Positions 53,257-61,080 of a stretch of DNA of 64,000 nt are shown piece after piece. The stretch's first letter is position 1, and each line of letters opens with the position of its first letter. The stretch lies in NCBI RefSeq assembly GCF_001050195.2, contig NZ_DF967965.1, positions 94,401 through 158,400 of the forward strand, given 5' to 3'. Origin of the DNA: Anaerolinea thermolimosa (GTDB lineage Bacteria > Chloroflexota > Anaerolineae > Anaerolineales > Anaerolineaceae). Below the pieces are notes generated by a model. It ran no database searches and had not been told where the DNA came from. It was given only the letters and a program-made list of their open reading frames with translations. The position numbers and the translations under genes are program-made.

Positions 53257-54470
53257 AGCGTGAAGTGCTGGCCATTATTCCGGCGCGTGGCGGTTCAAAG
53301 GGGATCCCCCGGAAAAATGTCAGGCTCTTTGCCGGTCATCCGCTGATTGCTTATAGCATCGCCGCTGCGCGACAGTCGGAACTGGTGACGCGGGTGATTG
53401 TCTCGACCGATGACGAAGAAATTGCCAGAGTGGCACGAGACTATGGCGCGGAGACGCCCTTCTTACGTCCGGCGGAACTGGCACAGGATCAGACGCTTGA
53501 TCTGCCCGTGTTTCAACATGCGCTGCGCTGGCTGGAAGAGCAGGAAGGATACCAGCCTGAACTGGTAGTGCAACTGCGCCCCACTTCACCGGTACGCCCA
53601 CCGGCTCTCGTGGATGAAGCTGTTCAGATTTTACTGGCTCACCCTGAGGCGCATTCGGTGCGCGGGGTGGTGCCCGCCGGGCAAAACCCCCACAAGATGT
53701 GGCGCATCGACCCGCAAAATGGGCAAATGATTCCTCTGTTACAGGTGCCAGGGCTGGAAGAGCCGTATAATGCCCCCCGTCAGGTGCTCCCACCGGTTTA
53801 CTGGCAGACCGGGCATATCGATGTTATTCGACCTGAAGTCATTCGGAAAGGCTCGATGAGCGGGCAGGTGATTTTACCGGTGATGGTAGACCCGGCCTAT
53901 ACCGTGGATATTGATACCCCGCGCGATTGGGCCCGCTCGGAGTGGCTCGTCTGGTACAGCGAATTAGAGATTGTCTACCCGGGGCACCGCCGCCGTCCTC
54001 TGCCTGAGAAGGTCGACCTGGTGGTTTTTGACTTCGATGGGGTGCTCACCGATAACCGGGTGTGGGTGGATGAAGAAGGTCATGAAATGGTGGCGGCGAA
54101 CCGGTCAGATAGCCTGGGAGTCGCTTACCTGCGTCGGAGTGGGCTGAAAATGGTGGTGCTCTCTACAGAGACCAATCCAGTGGTGGCCGCACGCTGCCGT
54201 AAGATGCAGATCCCTGTGGTTCAGGGCGTCTGGGATAAGGCAGGCGAACTGCCCAGGATTATGGCAGAGTTTAATGCTGCTCCCGAACGGACGATTTATG
54301 TTGGGAATGATGTGAACGATGTGCCGTGTTTTTCGCTGGTAGGTTGTGCAGTGGCTGTGGCCGATGCGCAACCGGCGGCCCGTCGGGCGGCGGATATTGT
54401 CCTGAGCCGGAATGGCGGGCACGGTGCAGTGCGTGAATTGCTGGACATTTTGATGCAGCGAATGAAATGA
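53250..54470 (+). CDS. CMP-nonulosonate synthetase (NeuA-like) fused to HAD phosphatase
   Basis: Residues 1-230 are a cytidylyltransferase: IIPARGGSKGIPRKNVRLF (residues 9-27), STDDEEIARVARDYGAE, VVQLRPTSPVRPPALVDEAV and DIDTPRDW. Residues 250-406 form a HAD domain of the KDO-8-P-phosphatase type with FDFDGVLTDN (Asp261 and Asp263), LSTETNPVVAARC and VGNDVNDVPCF. This is the same arrangement as in animal CMP-sialate synthetase and certain Bacteroidetes enzymes for KDN. It would dephosphorylate a nonulosonate 9-phosphate and/or form the CMP sugar. The start overlaps the SDR stop by 7 bp. Confidence 0.9.
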   Translation: MVKREVLAIIPARGGSKGIPRKNVRLFAGHPLIAYSIAAARQSELVTRVIVSTDDEEIARVARDYGAETPFLRPAELAQDQTLDLPVFQHALRWLEEQEGYQPELVVQLRPTSPVRPPALVDEAVQILLAHPEAHSVRGVVPAGQNPHKMWRIDPQNGQMIPLLQVPGLEEPYNAPRQVLPPVYWQTGHIDVIRPEVIRKGSMSGQVILPVMVDPAYTVDIDTPRDWARSEWLVWYSELEIVYPGHRRRPLPEKVDLVVFDFDGVLTDNRVWVDEEGHEMVAANRSDSLGVAYLRRSGLKMVVLSTETNPVVAARCRKMQIPVVQGVWDKAGELPRIMAEFNAAPERTIYVGNDVNDVPCFSLVGCAVAVADAQPAARRAADIVLSRNGGHGAVRELLDILMQRMK

Positions 54471-54484
54471 AAGGATAAGGAACC

Positions 54485-55357
54485 ATGGCACGTGAAGTGA
54501 AAATTGGAAATCGATGGATTGGGGATGGCCACCCAACTTATATCACTGCTGAGATTGGCATTAACCACAACGGAGACCTGGAGATTGCCAAACGCATGAT
54601 CCTGGAGGCCTTTCGAACCGGTGTGGATTCGGTCAAATTCCAGAAACGAACTCCCGAAATCTGCGTTCCGCGCGATCAGTGGGATTTAATGCGCGAAACT
54701 CCCTGGGGGTATATCAGTTACATTGAGTATCGCCGAAAAATGGAGTTCAACCAGGAGCAGTACGCCGAAATTGACCGTTACTGCAAAGAATTGGGCATTG
54801 ACTGGTTTGCCTCGGTGTGGGATGAGCCTTCGGTAGACTTTATGGAACAGTTTGATCCGGTGGCGTATAAAATCCCTTCGGCGGCTTTAACTGACCATGG
54901 GTTGTTACGCCATTTACGTTCGACGGGCCGCCCCCTCATCCTTTCGACGGGCATGTCGACTATGGAACAAATTCGGGCGGCGGTGAACGTAGTGGGCACC
55001 GATAACCTGATTATCACTCATGCTACCAGCACGTATCCCTGCGATCCCAGCGAATTGAATTTGAAGGTCATCCAGAAGCTTCGCGAAGAGTTTCCCTGCC
55101 CGATCGGTTATTCCGGGCACGAAGTCGGGCTGATCCCTTCGGTGGTGGCGGTGGCGCTGGGCGCCTGCGTGGTAGAGCGACACATCACGCTTGACCGCGC
55201 CATGTGGGGATCAGACCAGGCGGCCTCGGTGGAGCCACAGGGGTTCGAGCGCCTGGTGAAGTATATCCGGGTGACCGAACAGGCCCTGGGCGACGGGGTG
55301 AAGCGCGTGTATGAGAGTGAGCTTTCTTCGATCAAGAAGTTGAGGAGATATCCATAG
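54485..55357 (+). CDS. NeuB-family nonulosonic acid synthase without SAF domain (copy 2)
   Basis: The 290-residue protein has the catalytic barrel only: ITAEIGINHNGDLEIAKRMI, GVDSVKFQKRTPEICVP, DWFASVWDEPSVDFMEQF, YKIPSAALTDHGLLRHLR, LILSTGMSTMEQI, ITHATSTYPCDPSELNLKVI, IGYSGHEVGLIPSVVAVALG and VERHITLDRAMWGSDQ. The KxQKR and DRxxxGSDQAAS motifs are those of nonulosonate synthases. It stops just after SIKKLRRYP, where the SAF domain would normally begin, so it lacks the C-terminal lid that in NeuB dimers contributes to the active site. AAGGATAAGGAACC precedes the ATG. Substrate: ManNAc-like, phosphorylated or not, unresolved. Confidence 0.9.
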   Translation: MAREVKIGNRWIGDGHPTYITAEIGINHNGDLEIAKRMILEAFRTGVDSVKFQKRTPEICVPRDQWDLMRETPWGYISYIEYRRKMEFNQEQYAEIDRYCKELGIDWFASVWDEPSVDFMEQFDPVAYKIPSAALTDHGLLRHLRSTGRPLILSTGMSTMEQIRAAVNVVGTDNLIITHATSTYPCDPSELNLKVIQKLREEFPCPIGYSGHEVGLIPSVVAVALGACVVERHITLDRAMWGSDQAASVEPQGFERLVKYIRVTEQALGDGVKRVYESELSSIKKLRRYP

Positions 55358-55371
55358 AGAATTCCAAATTT

Positions 55372-56982
55372 TTGGACCGTATGATTCGGGTGCGGCGTGG
55401 GCTTGAGCGCCGCCTGAAGCACGCCCGTGCCAACCAGCGTCTGATGCGCCTGGCGGAAGAAGTGGCCCGGAGCGCGCCTGTACCTGTTTCGGCACAGCCG
55501 GTGGTGTTCTTCAATGCCTCTACGCGCCTGCTTGGAATGAGCCTGAATGCGGCTTATCAGCTGGCGGCTAGCTGGTCTGTGCGTCTGGCCGGTGCGCCGG
55601 TGGTGCATTTTGCCTGCCAGGGAGGTTTGAGCCGTTGTGTGCTGGGAACCAACTCCGCCGACCCGGCGGTCCTTCCACCATGCCCCGGGTGTATCGCTCA
55701 GTCGAGGGTGGTACACCAGCACCATGAAACACACTGGTTTACTTTTAAGGCCGATGGCGGCCTTGAAGAAGCGCTCAAGCCACTCGATCTTCAGAGCCTG
55801 ATGGCTTTTGAATGGCAGGGCGTTCCGCTGGGGGCCCTGTGCCTGCCCGGGCTGCGTTGGGCACTGCGCAGGCATCACCTGGCTGAAGATGACTCAACCC
55901 GCTTTCTTTATCGCCAGTATCTGATTTCGGCCTGGAGGGTGGTGGAAGAGTTTCGCCGGTTGCTGGACGCTACCAATCCCCGGGCGGTGGTTGTTTTTAA
56001 TGGAATGTTTTACCCTGAGGCAGCGGCACGCTGGGTTGCCCGCCAGCGCGGACTGCGGGTAATCACTCACGAAGTGGGTTTACGGCCCTTTACTGCCTTC
56101 TTTACCACCGGTGAGGCAACGGCTTACCCGATAGACATTCCAGAAACGTTTGCGCTTTCGCCTGAGCAGGAGGTACGCCTTGATGCCTACCTGGAACAGC
56201 GCTGGCAGGGGAATTTCAGCATGGCGGGAATTCGCTTCTGGCCTGAGATGCGCCGCCTGGATGAGGCTTTTCTTGAACGGCTGAGCCATTTTCGGCAGGT
56301 GGTGCCGGTCTTTACGAATGTTATCTTCGATACCAGCCAGCCGCATTCCAATGTGGTCTTCCCTCACATGTTCGCCTGGCTTGACCTGGTGCTGGAAATC
56401 GCCCGGGCCCACCCTGAAACCCTGTTTGTCATCCGGGCGCATCCCGACGAATCGCGCCCGGGGAAGGAGTCGCGCGAAAGTGTGGCGGCATGGGCCGAAA
56501 GGCGAGGCGTACGTTCTTTGCCAAATGTCCTTTATGTGGACTCGCGTGAGTATTTCAGCTCGTATGAGTTGATTCAGCGTTCCAAGTTTGTCATGGTCTA
56601 TAATTCCACCATTGGCCTGGAGGCTTCATTGATGGGCGCACCGGTGCTGTGCGGTGGAAAAGCGCGGTTTACCCAGCTTCCAACGGTTTTCTTTCCGCAA
56701 TCGGTGGAGGAGTATCGCCAACAGGCAGAGGTCTTTCTGACGGCAGACCAGGTTACTGCTCCCCCTGAGTTCCGGGCAAATGCACGGCGGTTTCTGTATT
56801 ATCAGCTGTATCGAACCTCTTTGCCTTTTGACGACCTGCTGGAGGAAGACGGCGTTTGGCCAGGGTATGTCCGTTTTAAAGACCATGTAAAGGCCGCGTC
56901 GTTTGACCCCCGGAATTCGCGTGTTCTGCGGGTGATCACAGAGGGCATTCTCAATGGTGGAAACTTCCTTCTGGAGGATTAA
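55372..56982 (+). CDS. Capsule-biosynthesis-like (KpsS/KpsC-like) putative glycosyltransferase
   Basis: The 536-residue soluble protein has an N-terminal domain with four cysteines (HFACQGGLSRCVLG and PPCPGCIAQ), KAVVVFNGMFYPEAAARWVA-like acceptor strands, EVGLRPFTAFFTTGEA, and a C-terminal domain with FVIRAHPDESRPG and VMVYNSTIGLEASLMGAPVLCGG, the pattern of KpsS/KpsC-type capsule transferases. The TTG at 55372 is used here, but GAGGAG at 55342-55347 is spaced correctly for an in-frame ATA at 55354 (see findings). Placed between NeuB copy 2 and a third cytidylyltransferase, it is a candidate for using a CMP-activated sugar. Function inferred. Confidence 0.6.
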   Translation: MDRMIRVRRGLERRLKHARANQRLMRLAEEVARSAPVPVSAQPVVFFNASTRLLGMSLNAAYQLAASWSVRLAGAPVVHFACQGGLSRCVLGTNSADPAVLPPCPGCIAQSRVVHQHHETHWFTFKADGGLEEALKPLDLQSLMAFEWQGVPLGALCLPGLRWALRRHHLAEDDSTRFLYRQYLISAWRVVEEFRRLLDATNPRAVVVFNGMFYPEAAARWVARQRGLRVITHEVGLRPFTAFFTTGEATAYPIDIPETFALSPEQEVRLDAYLEQRWQGNFSMAGIRFWPEMRRLDEAFLERLSHFRQVVPVFTNVIFDTSQPHSNVVFPHMFAWLDLVLEIARAHPETLFVIRAHPDESRPGKESRESVAAWAERRGVRSLPNVLYVDSREYFSSYELIQRSKFVMVYNSTIGLEASLMGAPVLCGGKARFTQLPTVFFPQSVEEYRQQAEVFLTADQVTAPPEFRANARRFLYYQLYRTSLPFDDLLEEDGVWPGYVRFKDHVKAASFDPRNSRVLRVITEGILNGGNFLLED

Positions 56983-56990
56983 AATCAACC

Positions 56991-57677
56991 ATGGGTGATG
57001 AACATTCTTTTGATCGAATCGCGGCGCTTGTGCCCATGCGGCATACCTCAGAGCGGGTGCCCGGGAAGAATTACCGCCTGCTGGCCGGGAAGCCCCTTTA
57101 CGCGCATATCATCGAAACACTTCTGGCTGTGCCCGAAGTGAACCGGGTGGTGGTGGATACCGATAGCCCGGTAATCATGGAGGGATTGCACCGCGATTAC
57201 CCGCAGGTGATCGTTCTGGAGCGCCCCCAGCATCTGCGGGCGGGGACGATCCCCATGAATGAGATTCTTCTCTATGATACGGAGCGGGTGCAGGCCGATC
57301 TTTACCTGCAGACTCACAGCACCAACCCCTTACTCAAAGCCGAAACAATTTCTGCCGCGGTGCGCACGTTGCGGGAGAATTACCCCACTTACGATTCACT
57401 CTTCGGAGTGACTCGTTTACAGGTGCGCCTGTGGGATGGACTGGCCCGACCGATCAACCATAACCCGGCGATTCTCCTGCGGACGCAGGATTTACCACCC
57501 GTGTACATGGAGAATTCCTGTATCTATCTTTTTACCCGTGAAATCCTCCTGCGGCGGCGTAATCGTATTGGTGATCGTCCCTGGATGTTCGAGATCAGTC
57601 CGGCTGAGGCCTGGGATATTGATGAGGAAACCACCTTTCAAATGGTGGAAATGCTCATGCGTGCAAGGACACAGTGA
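56991..57677 (+). CDS. Cytidylyltransferase, acylneuraminate cytidylyltransferase-like (third copy)
   Basis: The 228-residue nucleotidyltransferase has ALVPMRHTSERVPGKNYRLL (N-terminal P-loop-like motif with the basic residues), VVVDTDSPVIMEG, YLQTHSTNPLLKAETI with the expected Thr/Asn/Pro, and EAWDIDEETTF with the metal-binding aspartates. It resembles CMP-NeuAc/CMP-KDO synthetases but is distinct from the fused copy at 53250. GGAGGA stands about 10 bases before the ATG. It probably activates another nine- or eight-carbon sugar or a close relative. Confidence 0.83.
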   Translation: MGDEHSFDRIAALVPMRHTSERVPGKNYRLLAGKPLYAHIIETLLAVPEVNRVVVDTDSPVIMEGLHRDYPQVIVLERPQHLRAGTIPMNEILLYDTERVQADLYLQTHSTNPLLKAETISAAVRTLRENYPTYDSLFGVTRLQVRLWDGLARPINHNPAILLRTQDLPPVYMENSCIYLFTREILLRRRNRIGDRPWMFEISPAEAWDIDEETTFQMVEMLMRARTQ

Positions 57678-57704
57678 ACTGAATCACCCCAATTTGGAGA
57701 TGGT

Positions 57705-58670
57705 ATGCCAACTGTTCTCATTTCTGCCCCTTATTTGATTCCATCGATCGAACGTTTTTTGCCCGTGCTGCGGCATTATGGCCTGGAAGTGCTGGTTGCC
57801 GAGGTACATGAGCGCCTCTCTGAAGAGGAACTGTTACGTTATGCTGGCCAGTTTGACGGTGCGCTGTGCGGCGATGACCGTTTCACCGAGCGGGTGATGC
57901 AGGCCTGCCTCCCGCGCCTGAAGGTGATATCGAAATGGGGTACAGGTATTGATTCCATCGATCGGGCGGCGGCCCAGCGCCTGGGAATCCGCGTCTGTAA
58001 CACCCCCAATGCGTTCACCCTTCCGGTTTCGGACAGTGTGCTGGGGTATATTCTCGCGTTTGCCCGCCAGATCCCCTGGATGGACCACGCGGTGAAGGGC
58101 GGGGTGTGGGCCAAATTGCCGGGGAGGTCGCTCAGCGAATGTACCCTGGGGGTGATCGGGGTAGGCAATATTGGCAAGGCTGTGTTGCGGCGCGCGCGCG
58201 CCTTTGGAATGAAATTGCTGGGGAATGATATTGTTCCGATTGCCCCCGATTTTATCGCTGAGAATGGGGTAGAGATGACCTCACTGGAAGATTTACTGCG
58301 GCGGTCCGATTTCGTGAGTGTGAATTGCGATCTCAACCCGACCAGTTACCATATCATGAATGCGAAAACACTGGGCTGGATGAAACCTTCAGCGGTGTTG
58401 ATTAACACTGCCCGGGGACCACTGGTCGATGAACCCGCTCTGGTGGCGGCGTTGCAGGAAGGGAAAATTGCCGGGGCGGCGCTGGATGTGTTTGAAGTAG
58501 AACCGCTCCCTGAAAATTCACCCCTGCGGAAGATGGATAACGTTCTGCTGGCGGCGCATAACTCCAATGCCAGCCCGGCGGCGTGGGAGCGGGTGCACTG
58601 GAATACCATTCGCAACCTGCTGGACGGATTGGGTATTCCCCCTTCTGATCTGGAGCGGTGGATGCGGTAG
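57705..58670 (+). CDS. D-2-hydroxyacid dehydrogenase (phosphoglycerate-dehydrogenase-like)
   Basis: The 321-residue protein has the split catalytic/NAD-binding arrangement: ISKWGTGIDSIDRAAAQRLG, the Rossmann motif GVIGVGNIGKAV, NTARGPLVDEPALVAAL (catalytic Arg), DVFEVEPLPENSPL (catalytic Glu), and AAHNSNASP (catalytic His). It lacks the ACT regulatory domain of SerA, and no serB/serC gene is near. Position after a cytidylyltransferase suggests oxidation of a sugar acid or glycerate-type precursor. Start ATG 57705, weak upstream GGAG. Confidence 0.85.
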   Translation: MPTVLISAPYLIPSIERFLPVLRHYGLEVLVAEVHERLSEEELLRYAGQFDGALCGDDRFTERVMQACLPRLKVISKWGTGIDSIDRAAAQRLGIRVCNTPNAFTLPVSDSVLGYILAFARQIPWMDHAVKGGVWAKLPGRSLSECTLGVIGVGNIGKAVLRRARAFGMKLLGNDIVPIAPDFIAENGVEMTSLEDLLRRSDFVSVNCDLNPTSYHIMNAKTLGWMKPSAVLINTARGPLVDEPALVAALQEGKIAGAALDVFEVEPLPENSPLRKMDNVLLAAHNSNASPAAWERVHWNTIRNLLDGLGIPPSDLERWMR

Positions 58671-58676
58671 CGTGGA

Positions 58677-60326
58677 ATGAGCAAACGCCTTGCGAACGCC
58701 CTCTTTGCCCTGATTGTGCTGGCCTACCTCGTCTATGGGGTGGTGTTCCTGCTTAAAATGGTCGTGACCATCAATGGGCAGGTCTATTTTCTGCTGTTTG
58801 ATGATGCAACCATCTCCATGACGTATGCCCGTAACCTGGCCCAGGGATACGGGTTGGTGTGGAACCCTGGTGGGGAGCGGGTGGAGGGGTTCACCAACCT
58901 GCTCTGGGTTTTGTACATGGCATTATTTCACCGGTTGCCCATTCCGGAAAGCTGGATGGCCCTTCCCATTCAAATCACCGGCCTGGTACTGATGCTGGCC
59001 AACCTTTTTGTGGTGCGGAAGATGGCGCTGCGGCTGGCGCCCAACCACCCGGTGGTGATGATTCTGGGGGTTCTGCTCACAGCTTTTTATTATCCGTTGA
59101 CCAACTGGTCACTCATTGGCACCGAGGTGGGAGCCATGCTGCTGGGGGTGAGTGTTTCGGTATGGCTGGCGCTGGACACACTGGAAGATGGGCGTTTTCG
59201 ACCGGGATTGTACCTGTGGATGGGTCTTCTGACGCTGGTGCGCCCGGATGCTGTGGTGGGATACCTGGCTGTGTGGGGATTCCTCGTCCTGTTTGATGCC
59301 AGAAATCGCCGCGCTCACGGATTGTGGGGGGGCGGCATGCTGGTGCTTTTCGCTGGCGGACAGACGCTCTGGCGGCACTGGTATTATGGTGAGTGGGTGC
59401 CGAACACCTATATTCTCAAAATGGAGGGACTCCCGGCCTGGGCGCGCATTCGCCGGGGGGCGATTGCGTTTTATCATTTCGTCCGGGGGTTCTTCTGGCC
59501 GTTGATGGTTTTTCCGCTTTCGCTGGTGCTCTTTCGGCGTGACCGGCGAGTGCTCTTGCTGGGACTGGTTTTTCTGGCGCATGGGGTTTACAGCATCTAT
59601 GTCGGTGGAGACGCCTGGGAGCATCGCGGGGGGGCCAATCGCTTTATTGCCCCGGCCATGCCGGAGTTCTTCCTGCTTTTTGCACTGACCAGCTGGCACT
59701 GGGTCGATTGGGCCCTTAAGCAACTGGAAAAACGCTTTTCAGGGGGGCGTGGAGCTATCCGGGTACTGGCCGGAACGGGGCTGGCTGGTTTTGTGGTTTT
59801 TTCGGTGCTGATGATGAACCGGCTGGTAGACAACGGCTCGGTCATTTCGAACCTGCGCAACCCCGCTGAAGGCGCCCTGCGGTTCTTTTTGCTCTACGAA
59901 CGCTCGATTTACGTGCCGGGCAGTTTACGATATGCCCGTGATGGATTGTTAATCCGTGAGGTAACCCGCCCTGAGGCACGGGTGGCCATGGTAACAGCCG
60001 GAAATATCTGTTATTTTGTTCATCGCACCTGTATCGATCTGCTGGGAAAGTCGGACAGGGTGGTGGCTCGTTCGCCCATTCAGGTCAGTCCGGAGGACGA
60101 CTGGGAGGTGTTGCGCCCGGGGCACATTAAGTTCAACTATGCCTATTCCATCGGGAAGCTACGACCAGATGTGGTGGTGGAATTGCTCGTCAGTACCTAC
60201 GACGTGGGTGAAAAATACCTGACCGATTATGAAAAAGTCAGGCTCAACGGCCATTGGGTTTATTTCAGGAAGGATTCCAGTGCTATCAATTGGGAGAAAC
60301 TCTATGCAATCCGTGAAGACCAATGA
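58677..60326 (+). CDS. GT-C membrane glycosyltransferase, AftB-like
   Basis: The 549-residue protein has about 11 membrane helices and a first loop with LLFDDATISMTYARNLAQGY, GLVWNPGGERVEGFTNLLW, the DDA ... GxGLV-N-G-VEGFTN signature of a GT-C subfamily that includes the mycobacterial arabinosyltransferase AftB. A C-terminal soluble portion (about 425-549) follows. It would transfer a sugar from a polyprenyl phosphate to the growing polymer outside. The acceptor is unknown; arabinose is not implied. Its 3' end overlaps the next gene by 23 bp. Confidence 0.8.
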   Translation: MSKRLANALFALIVLAYLVYGVVFLLKMVVTINGQVYFLLFDDATISMTYARNLAQGYGLVWNPGGERVEGFTNLLWVLYMALFHRLPIPESWMALPIQITGLVLMLANLFVVRKMALRLAPNHPVVMILGVLLTAFYYPLTNWSLIGTEVGAMLLGVSVSVWLALDTLEDGRFRPGLYLWMGLLTLVRPDAVVGYLAVWGFLVLFDARNRRAHGLWGGGMLVLFAGGQTLWRHWYYGEWVPNTYILKMEGLPAWARIRRGAIAFYHFVRGFFWPLMVFPLSLVLFRRDRRVLLLGLVFLAHGVYSIYVGGDAWEHRGGANRFIAPAMPEFFLLFALTSWHWVDWALKQLEKRFSGGRGAIRVLAGTGLAGFVVFSVLMMNRLVDNGSVISNLRNPAEGALRFFLLYERSIYVPGSLRYARDGLLIREVTRPEARVAMVTAGNICYFVHRTCIDLLGKSDRVVARSPIQVSPEDDWEVLRPGHIKFNYAYSIGKLRPDVVVELLVSTYDVGEKYLTDYEKVRLNGHWVYFRKDSSAINWEKLYAIREDQ

Positions 60327-61080
60327 AAACCGTATTATGTTAATCACTGGCGCGGCCGGCGGCATCGGGCGTGCAACGGTGAAGGTATTCGCCGAAGCCG
60401 GATGGGCGGTGATCGGTGTGGACCGGCGCCCCTTCGGCGAGGCCTTTCCCTCCAGGGGGTTGTTTATTCAGGCCGATATTGCCGACCCGGAGCAGCTGGA
60501 GCGGATTTTCGAGCAGGCGGAGGCCTTCAGCCCTACCCTTGACGCGCTGATCAATAATGCCGCCATTCAGATTGCCAAACCCCTGCTGGAAACCAGCGCC
60601 GAAGAATGGGATCAGGTGATGGCACATAACCTGCGCTCGGTTTTTCTGGGGGTCAAACTGGCGCATCCGTTGCTTAAAGCTCAGGGGGGAGGGGCGATTG
60701 TAAATGTTTCTTCAGTCCATGCCATCTGTACTTCGGCCAATATCGCCTCTTATGCGGCGAGCAAGGGGGGCCTGCTGGCGCTGACCCGCGCGATGGCGAT
60801 TGAGTTTGCGCCCGATAATATCCGTGTGAACGCCATTTTGCCCGGTGCGGTGGATACCCCCATGTTGCGGGCGAGCATGGAACGCGGCAGTTTGAGTGGA
60901 GGAACCGTGCTTGACCGCCTGGAGAACCTTGCGCGGAAGACGGTTAATGGGCGGGTAGCCCAACCTGAAGAGATCGCGCGGGCGATTTACTTCCTGGCAG
61001 ACAACAACCAGTCTTCCTTCATGACCGGGCAGGCGCTGGTGGTAGATGGTGGAGCAACGGCGAGGTTGAGTACCGAATGA
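60304..61080 (+). CDS. Short-chain dehydrogenase/reductase (FabG-like)
   Basis: The 258-residue SDR has LITGAAGGIGRATVKVFAEA, NNAAIQIAKPLLETSAEEWD, VNVSSVHAICTSANIA with the catalytic serine, and Tyr150/Lys154 in YAASKGG, then LPGAVDTPML. It is closer to FabG-like sugar dehydrogenases than to fatty acid synthesis genes, none of which are nearby. It may reduce a keto-sugar intermediate of the nonulosonate or glycan pathway. GGGAG lies 7 bases before the ATG at 60304, which lies inside the previous gene; its stop overlaps the next start (ATGA). Confidence 0.83.
   Translation: MQSVKTNENRIMLITGAAGGIGRATVKVFAEAGWAVIGVDRRPFGEAFPSRGLFIQADIADPEQLERIFEQAEAFSPTLDALINNAAIQIAKPLLETSAEEWDQVMAHNLRSVFLGVKLAHPLLKAQGGGAIVNVSSVHAICTSANIASYAASKGGLLALTRAMAIEFAPDNIRVNAILPGAVDTPMLRASMERGSLSGGTVLDRLENLARKTVNGRVAQPEEIARAIYFLADNNQSSFMTGQALVVDGGATARLSTE

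Noticed and set aside
57705..58670. Serine biosynthesis phosphoglycerate dehydrogenase (SerA)
   Set aside because: No ACT domain and no serine genes around it.
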